Source: Sipunculus nudus (lineage: Eukaryota; Annelida; Sipuncula; Golfingiida; Sipunculidae). From it: a stretch of DNA of 64,000 nt. Position 1 is the stretch's first letter, and every line of letters begins with the position of its first letter. The notes under the pieces were generated by a model that was given only the letters and a program-made list of their open reading frames with translations, was not told the origin of the DNA and searched no databases. The position numbers and the translations under genes were made by a program. Of the stretch, positions 56,653 through 64,000 are shown piece after piece. The stretch lies in the NCBI GenBank assembly GCA_026874595.1, contig CM049320.1, forward strand, positions 36,368,214 through 36,432,213, written 5' to 3'.

Positions 56653-59187
56653 CTCTCTGGTAATAACTGCCTGACCCAGCCTGACCCAGACACTCACAGT
56701 GGCAGTAGGTCAGACCTGAAGGTGTTATGTAACTGCCCAGTACACTGCATTTATACTGATCTGATGCAAACAATGAAGACATGGTACCTGGAAACATGAA
56801 TAAAATCTACAGTTTTTGATCAATTGGTTTCAAATTTCAGATTTTAACAGATGAAATGTTCATGTGTACATGCTGTGAAAATTATATCCACAGCACTAAC
56901 AGGAAAAATTTGAATATTTATATTTTTTAAATGGTATCAGGAAAAAAAGAAAAGTATTCTCAGCTATAAAACTAATACATGTGTTAAAATTAATCCAAGG
57001 ATCAAAACACCCAATATATCATACCAGGAGCAAACTGGATTTGGGAATGTTTAATTTTATGAACTGAAATAAAGGACCAGCAATATAAATTTTGATTATT
57101 TAGCCAGTCTCATGTAACAACTGATACAACCATGAGTTATAAGTCAAACAAATTAAAATCTTTAATGAACACTTGTCTGAGTAATATTTTAAATTTTTGA
57201 CATATTTATTTATTATTTTAATTTTGTAATAAATATAGACCAACAAGTTAAAGACCTGGAAAAGACCTGGAAATTTAGATTAATTTAATATAATCAACTG
57301 CATCCTTGTCTATCATTATCTTGCTTCATATAATCCCTAATAGTAAACAACAATTTATTTTAATTATTTATTTTTCATTTTTATGGTTGAAATGAAAAAT
57401 ACCCAATGGTGACTGCATGGTGTTATTTGAAATACAATTTTGGCCATCCATGGAAGATCCATAAATGATCAGTAATTGCAAGGTAATCCCCTGTAACTCA
57501 TTAACTATAAATTCCTTTTCCATTTATTTTTTTAAGTTCTTATCATAAACCAAATATTAAAAAAAAGTTTATTGTTATGTTTATGGCCTAAACAAATACT
57601 AGTGGACCGGGTTGGACAGTTAGATCCAGTTGAAGCCACCCAAGAGCTGGCTGGCTGCAGAGTGCCTCGCTCCAAGCATGCATAATTGGCCTGAAAGGTC
57701 AATGTGGGGACATAAAAGAGGGGCTTCAGTACAACCAAGGTGTGATATGGTCTCATAAAAACTTTCATAAAAGCTAGTTTTTGACCAATTCCTTTTATAA
57801 CTTCAGAATTTAGAAGCTTAAATCTTACCAGTGCAAGATATGAAAATTAAATCAACAGTGCTTACAGGGAAAAAAAATGCCATGGCCAAAGTTGGGCAAA
57901 ATTTAAGGTACTGATTTTATATTTATGCTAAAAACTTATAAAATTTGAAAAATTCAGAACTAATTTTGGGAATACAATTGAATCTTGATTAAATAATGTT
58001 ATATCCCTGGCAAAAATGTCTACCTTCAGCAATTTTCATGTTAAGAGAGTAAATATATTTCTTGATTTTTTACAAAGTGCATTATGGTTGGGCCTAGAAC
58101 TTAAAACAATTACACGATACTGACATCATTTCTGGCATATGCATAGCGAATGTATAGAAAAATATGTATATTATATATTATCAAAGTCAGATCAGTGGTT
58201 TTGATATTAGGCAATCTTAAAGTGTAACAATGGGGTTTTAATGGAAAAAAGAAGTTTTTTCTTAATATCTCGAAGGAATGCAGTCCTAGTGACCAAACTT
58301 TTAGTATGGTAGAGGATTTGGGGTACATCTAACTATATGCAAAATTTAAGGAACTTAGAGCTGAAGCTGGGGAGCTGAGCTCTAGTAAACTGCATAACAC
58401 TAGCTTGGTGTAAACAAAATATGACATGGTGCTTTAAAACTTGAATAAAATCTACAGTTTTTGATCAACTGGTTTCAAATTTTTTGTTTTAACAGTTGAA
58501 ATGGTAACAAAAACATGCTTTGAAAATTAAATCCACAGCAGTTACAGGAAAAAAACGTGCCATGGTCAAACTTGGGCAAAATTTAAGGTACCAATTTTAT
58601 ATTTTTGCCAATATTTAAAAAAAAATAACAGATTTTGATCTAATTTTTGGTATACAATTCAATTTTAATTATTTAAAGTAGTATTACTGAAAAAAAAAAA
58701 TTCCTACCTTTAACACATTTGGTCTTAAGTGACAAAATATCTTTCCTCATTTTTTTACAAAGTCCATTATATGTGGGCCCATAACTTTTTTAAATAAAAT
58801 AATACTGACTTAATTTCTGGCATGTACATAGGAACCATATAGAGGAATATTTATGGTAAAAATGAAGAAAACGAGATGTGTGGTTTTGATATTAGGCAGT
58901 CCTGAAGTGTGAAAATAGATTTCTAATAAAAAATTGAGGTTTTTCCTTAATATCTCGAAGGAACGAAGTCATATTGACCCAATTTTTGGCATGGTAGGAG
59001 ATTTTGGGGACATCTAACTGTATGCCGAATTTCAGATTCGTAGGTCAAACGGTGTCGAAACGTGCCAGTCTTACGGACAGACATCCAGACGGACAGACAG
59101 ACAGACGGACGGACAGACAGCCGGACGGACGACGGACAATGGACCACGACTATAGCTCAGATGACTTATAGTCAGCTGAGCTAAAAA

Positions 59188-59822
59188 CTGAGATAGCTCA
59201 TCTTTGGGATCATTTTTGTTAAACATTGAACAATTTTGATAAATGATTTCCAACATCATTTGACATGACTGATTTTTGCATAAAATTTGGTGATGCTAGC
59301 TCCTGCTGTTCATAAGAAATTATGTGTTAACATACTGATGACCAATGAATCCTGAACAAAAAAGGTCAATGCAGGTGGCACCACCAATAACCTCAATTTG
59401 ACTCATGTGACCAACATTTGCATAAACTGCATTACAGCATAATGGTAAAACAGTGAGAAGATAACCTTAGTTAAGCTGGAGTAAGCACAGTTACCTATTG
59501 GATGGCTGAGTTTTCGATCGAATTTTACCGTTCATCTAGTAACAAGATTGTTTTCTTTATAATGTTTCTACTTATTTTACTATGGAAGTCTCCAGTTCTG
59601 GACTAGCAGGCATATCAGTTGCAAGCTGGTTCACTGTGAGTGTACAGTAGCAGTTCTTGGATGGAAACAAGCCTGTGACCCCTACAAACACAGCCCAGCA
59701 ATGTTGGCACATATTTTTGGTCATTCATTAATCTTACACAAATCAAAGGAATGTGCGAACTATGGAACTGATTCCACCGGTCCACATTCAAAGTACCCAA
59801 ACTGGGCTTTTCCACCAACATA
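59188..59822. other. Spacer between two copies of the terminal family
   Basis: Part of it (59260-59420) resembles the inverted 170 bp array units. No gene is recognised. Confidence 0.45.
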
Positions 59823-61673
59823 AACAAGGGACCCATGGGTCATGGCACTCAGCTGTTATTTATGACCATAAAATATGATTTGATAGAAGGGGTGTCAAAA
59901 GTTGGTTTTGTGTGGTAATATAAGCTGATTTATTAGGATGATGGCGTTTAAGTCAAGGTATGTAAAGATTTGGAGAGGAAGAGGGCTGACTTCATTTATA
60001 TCATTTACATTTGATAAAAGAGTGCTATTGTCACACAGGTTTTGACTTGGCCAAATTACTTTTTTAACATTGCAGCAGAAGTATTTAAAAAATTTCCATT
60101 ATAAGTTAATTATCTTGCTTTTTACAAAGGAGTTAACTGTTATTCAATAATTACAGGTTACCTATACCCAAGAGTAGCACTAGCACAAATGATATGACAG
60201 TTTAAATATTTATTAAAAATAAGGTGCAATTATTGGGCCAAATATAATTTTAATTAAAAAAATACAAATAGTATCATCGGAAAAGATTTTTTAAAATAAT
60301 ATAACTGAAACAAATGATTATTAAAACTAGACAACCTGAGGTCAAGCTCTTGCCGGGAATGATGTGGAAACAGTCGAATGATTGAGCAATGACAAAGAGA
60401 GAGAAAATATGCCATATGTTTTAAAGATAGAACCAATATTGACAAAGTTATGAAGGAAGTAAGACTTTGACATGTTCTGATTACCTTGATCTTGATCTTT
60501 GACCTATATAATTAATACACATACTGTTTTTCATAAATTGTTCTGATGTATGATATGTTTGAGTGTAAAAAAATTATTCCTGCTAAATTGTGGCCAGTAG
60601 AATGCTATATGCCATACACAAGAACCAGCAATAAGGTGAAATTGAAGATACCTGCGAACAGACAGACATACTGACAATATGGCACAAGGTTGAAACCAGA
60701 TGACCAGATGACTAATGTACATACATCATTATGACTAATGTACAGATTTTAACAGGATTCCTGCAAAAATGTGGCCTGTAGATTGCTAAATGAAAGATGC
60801 AGGAACCAGCATAGATGTGAAATTGAGGGCAAATAACAGAGAGACATACTGACAAAGTGGCACAAGATTGATGCCAGATGATCTTTATGGAAAGTCCCAG
60901 AGGAAGAAAATACGCTATAATTTATCTAATTGAGGTTTATTGTTTTGGAGATATAGCCAAAAAGTTATATGTTGTGGAGGATCCAGTGCAGTGCCCCTTA
61001 GCGGCCATATCATGAAAATGAAATATCCATTTCGAGATATAAGTGTAAGACATAAGATGTACAAGTTTAAAAAAATTTCTGGAAAACTGTGGCCTGTAGA
61101 TTGCTAAATGCAAAATGCAGAACCAGCAAACATGTGAAATTGAGTACAACTGACAGACAGACATACTGACAAAACGGCACAAAATTGAAGACAAGATTAT
61201 CTCACCAAGTTATGGATAAGTCCCAGAGGAAGAAAATAAGCTATAATTTATCTAACTGAGGTTTATAGTTTTGGAGTACGAAAGTTGGGCAAAATTCAAG
61301 GTACTGATTTTATATTTATTTTATATTTATAACTTCAACAAATTAGGCAATACTGACCTAATTTTTGGTATATACAGAGGAAATGTTTGGAAGAATAGGC
61401 GTACTTTATATGACCAAAAACAGGTCGGTGGTTTTGATATTAGCCAGTCTTTAAGTGTAACAATGGGTATTAATGGAAAACAGAGGTTTTTTTCTTAATA
61501 TCTCAAAGGAATAAACTCCTAGTGACCAAATTTTTGGTATGGTAGGAGATCTAGGGGACATCCTACTGTATCCAAAATTTTGGATTTGTAGGTCTAACAG
61601 TTTTAAACGGACAGACAGCGGACGAAGGACCATGACTATAGCTCAGATGACTTATAGTCAGCTGAGCTAAAAA
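59823..61673 (+). mobile_element. Element with GACCCATGGGTC start and CTGAGCTAAAAA end, copy 2
   Basis: It has the same left end (ACAAGGGACCCATGGGTCA) and the same right end (TAGTCAGCTGAGCTAAAAA) as 55151-59187, but is 1.85 kb. The segment 61280-61620 is closely related to 57880-58350 and 58560-59060 of copy 1. It contains its own diverged tandem units at 60580-61275. Confidence 0.7.
60580..61275. repeat. Diverged tandem units inside copy 2
   Basis: GTGGCCTGTAGATTGCTAAATG-like segments occur near 60590, 60771 and 61090. CCCAGAGGAAGAAAATA segments occur at 60896 and 61215 (about 319 bp apart). Confidence 0.75.
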
Positions 61674-62663
61674 TGTGATATGAATGTGAAGCTCTGCTTT
61701 GACATGAAATTTGAGGGGCAAAGTGGGAGACCAAAAATCTCTATTTGTTAACAGAAGGCATTTTTATATAATTGCCTTTCAAACTTTCTGATGACCAGGG
61801 TGCAAACAGTCTTGTAGTTTTTCACACATCAGAGTCCATCAAACCGTTCCAACAAACACCTGTTAGGGGACTGACAGCAAACTAGAAGTGTGTTGGGAGG
61901 CCGCCATTTACAATATCCATATCCTCATATTTCCATTAATTTCATATTTCTCCAATATCAAAACTTAGATGATATTGAAGATATAATAAAATTTTACTGC
62001 ATGTTATCATTTTGTGCTTTCATGTGTGCTTGGGTGAAATGATTCAGTGCACTTGATGTATAGTTGCAGAATAAACTAAGCATGTAGGTACATATTTTCA
62101 AATCACATTATACAGCAGTTAAATGCTGCATAAGAGAATAGTGAAAATACATGCAATCAAAACAATGAAAATAGGCTTATTTAAGCATTGTTTGTTTTTG
62201 CTTGGGTAACCAATAAAGCTGTCTGGTTGATAAAAGTAATGCAAACTAAGAAACAAGGCCAGGCAGTCTTCTGTTAAGTGAATACTGAAGGACCATTGTA
62301 TATTCACAAAGAGTAGTGATAATTTAATAAAGTAATGGAGATCAGTTTCTTGAATGATTTTAGGTCCTGTGTCACTCCGAGTAAGGCAGCATGATGATCC
62401 ATTCTTGTTAACATTATAAAACTAACAGAACAATATGAATATTAAATACTCCATACATCATGTAAACAATACTTGACATTGTGGCTGAAAATGTGTATAA
62501 ACGCTTAAGTTTTCCACCATTTGCTTTCAAAATTTCAGATTATAAATGATTTAATCCTTATGTGTACAAGCTGTGACAATTTGATTAACAGTGCCTATAG
62601 GAAACATGTGTGTACATTATGAACATGTATACATTATCTCCAGTGGTTTATGTAGTGTACAGT
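61674..62663. other. Unassigned stretch before the LTR
   Basis: A lone relative of the ~690 bp internal unit lies at 62480-62600. No gene is seen. Confidence 0.45.
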
Positions 62664-62810
62664 TGTGGGATGTTACAACTGGGTGACCCAGTTGTTGGGG
62701 AAGGTACCAGTCTAAGCGAAACGTCATTTGACCTATAACCTGCGAGTCAGCCTTGTTTTGGATATAATTAAGTTCTGTGTAGTTGAGCTGGAGTTCGTCA
62801 CTTTAATACA
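62664..62810 (+). repeat. Candidate 5' LTR of Ty3/Gypsy element
   Basis: The segment begins TGTGGGATGTTACAAC and ends TTTAATACA, that is TG...CA, immediately before a primer-binding-site-like sequence. The start could instead be 62671. The 3' LTR lies outside the window, so the boundaries are unconfirmed. Confidence 0.55.
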
Positions 62811-62823
62811 TGGTGTCAGAAGC
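62811..62823 (+). promoter_or_regulatory. Primer-binding site of LTR retrotransposon
   Basis: TGGTGTCAGAAGC directly after the LTR end is the usual form of a tRNA primer-binding site in metazoan Ty3/Gypsy elements. Confidence 0.65.
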
Positions 62824-63099
62824 ACCAAATAACGGGATGCACGGGCCAGTGTTGTAGGTAAACGCTGTCAGTACTTGGATACATGTATTCCTCACCTTCG
62901 GACTAACGAACATTACAATATGCGGCCATAAGAACCTGTTTGAACACAGTTTGTACACAGCATTCACATGTACTGATTACTGTTTTGGCTTTAAGACACG
63001 TGCACTGGATTTTCAGGGCCGCAGCTGGGTGAGTGACAAGATTTTAACCCTTATGAATGGAACACATGTAAAGTTTCATAATGGCAATGTTGGCCCCAA

Positions 63100-64000
63100 T
63101 GCATGTCATACCTCCTCTGGAGAAAATGGATATGAAAGGAGATTTAGCCTCAAACTGGCAGTTTTTCAGTGATTGCTGGAAAAACTATGAAGTGGCTACA
63201 GAACTTGACATAAGAGTAACGCAGTACGCGTATCCACCTTGTTAGCTGTGATCGGAAAAGAATGTCACCAAGTGTATAAAAACTTGCAGCTATCAGAAAC
63301 AGACCGCTCTGATAGTGATACAATCTTAATGAAATTAGCAGAACATTTTCAGCTGTCTAAGAACACTATCTATGAAAGATATCTGTTTAATTCATGTTCA
63401 CAGGAAACCAGAGAGATGGTCAGTCAGTATGTAAACAGACTGAGAAAAACAGCTGCTACATGTGATTATGGCTCATTATTGGATGAAATGCTGCACGACA
63501 GAATTGTAATTGGAATTAAGTGTCATCAGACGTCTGCTTCGTGAACCAAATTTAACACTACAGAAAACACTGGATATATGCTGAACAAGTGAAACAGCAG
63601 CAGCACAGTTACAGAAGATGGAACATACAAACACAGACACTGTACATTATGCAAAGTCAAGAGAACAACGTCATGTGAACAAATCTAAAACAAGTTATAT
63701 GATAAACAATTGCAAGTATTGTGGTAACAGACACCAAAAAGGCAGTTGTCCAGCATAGGGAAAAACATGCGCATACTGCAATCATCAAAACCATTTTGCT
63801 CAAATGTGCAGATCTAAATGAAATAATGCCACAAGCAGTTCTAGGCAAAAGAGAAGTTATAGGACACGCAGAAGCACACAGAAAGTTCATCATGTATTGG
63901 AAGAGAAAAGTGATGAAAACAGTGATGATAGCAGTAGTGATAGCATATATAGTATAGAAACTGAAACAGCTAAAACACAATATTTTGTCGAGGTCAAAGT
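63100..64000 (+). pseudogene. gag: Broken gag of a Ty3/Gypsy LTR retrotransposon (continues past window)
   Basis: Capsid-type sequence appears in more than one frame. A WKNYEVATEL block (63160-63206) is followed, after a frame change, by the 63239-63544 frame with LLAVIGKEC, KNTIYERYLFN, QYVNRLRKTAATC and DRIVIGI. Another frame change follows near 63530, then a nucleocapsid region near 63710-63820 with CCHC-like knuckles (CKYCGNRH and CAYCNHQNHFAQMC), interrupted by an in-frame stop. Two frameshifts and at least one stop indicate an inactive copy. Pol would lie beyond the right end of the window. LTR and primer-binding site lie upstream on the same strand. Confidence 0.82.

Larger units (their letters stand above)
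55151..59187 (+). mobile_element. Element with GACCCATGGGTC start and CTGAGCTAAAAA end, copy 1
   Basis: It starts ACAAGGGACCCATGGGTCA (55152) and ends with a GGAC/CAGA tract, GACTATAGCTCAGATGACTT and CAGCTGAGCTAAAAA (59187). It contains internal units of roughly 690 bp (for example near 57750, 58438, and the pairs 58228/58915) and a GA microsatellite. The same ends bound 59823-61673 and, inverted, 12630-15003. There is no transposase ORF. The class is unknown, with Helitron-like as one option. Confidence 0.68.

Noticed and set aside
56468-56797. 109-codon minus-strand Ser/Leu-rich ORF
   Set aside because: It is the translation of a GA microsatellite.
58947-59259. Minus-strand ORFs rich in Ser/Val/Cys/Arg
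   Set aside because: They translate the GGAC/CAGA tract at the end of a mobile element.

Overview
The window looks like AT-rich, gene-poor, repeat-dense nuclear DNA of a metazoan, most likely a bivalve mollusc. The grounds are exons with GT-AG introns, tRNA-derived SINEs, decayed LINEs, a Ty3/Gypsy element, and arrays of 140-180 bp units next to GGAC-rich tracts and small hairpins, a style known from bivalve genomes. The species is not identified. Nearly all short open reading frames are chance or transposon remnants.

Layout. 1-1.75 kb: unassigned. 1.75-10.5 kb: a decayed plus-strand LINE (L2/CR1-like), then a 4.03 kb tandem duplication (2447-6473 and 6479-10507) carrying a decayed minus-strand L1-like LINE. 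11.3-15.8 kb: a second minus-strand L1-like LINE split by a 2.4 kb insertion that carries AGGTCA-rich tandem repeats. 17.1-19.7 kb: shuffled repeat blocks, one with a TATA box and a short ORF, plus a tRNA-derived SINE. 21.0-21.3 kb: a second SINE. 24.7-26.7 kb: a TTAA-flanked, piggyBac-like non-autonomous element. 27.7-44.6 kb: the one convincing host gene region (below). 46.1-48.0 kb: AGGTCA repeat array and an L2/CR1-like LINE fragment. 50.8-61.7 kb: repeat arrays and two copies of a mobile family with conserved ends. 62.66 kb to the end: 5' LTR, primer-binding site and broken gag of a Ty3/Gypsy element.

Host locus. On the minus strand, from about 44.6 kb down to 27.7 kb, lie exons of a mosaic membrane receptor: C-type-lectin-like half-domains (44.4, 41.5, 41.2, 40.9, 40.5 kb), then single-exon immunoglobulin domains (40.1, 39.1, 38.1 kb), a cysteine exon that looks like the second half of a lectin domain, a short stalk exon, a transmembrane exon and a short cytoplasmic tail ending in a stop codon. 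Every extracellular exon I could delimit starts and ends in phase 1, so the exons can be joined in any combination without losing frame. A recent 6.9 kb tandem duplication (25089-31987 and 31988-38885) has doubled the whole 3' module (Ig, cysteine exon, stalk, TM, tail, stop). The two Ig copies are identical except for eight substitutions packed into 70 bp, which change three residues. I infer a recognition receptor, possibly immune, with alternative or recently duplicated membrane modules. No signal-peptide exon or promoter was found, so the 5' end is missing or unrecognised.
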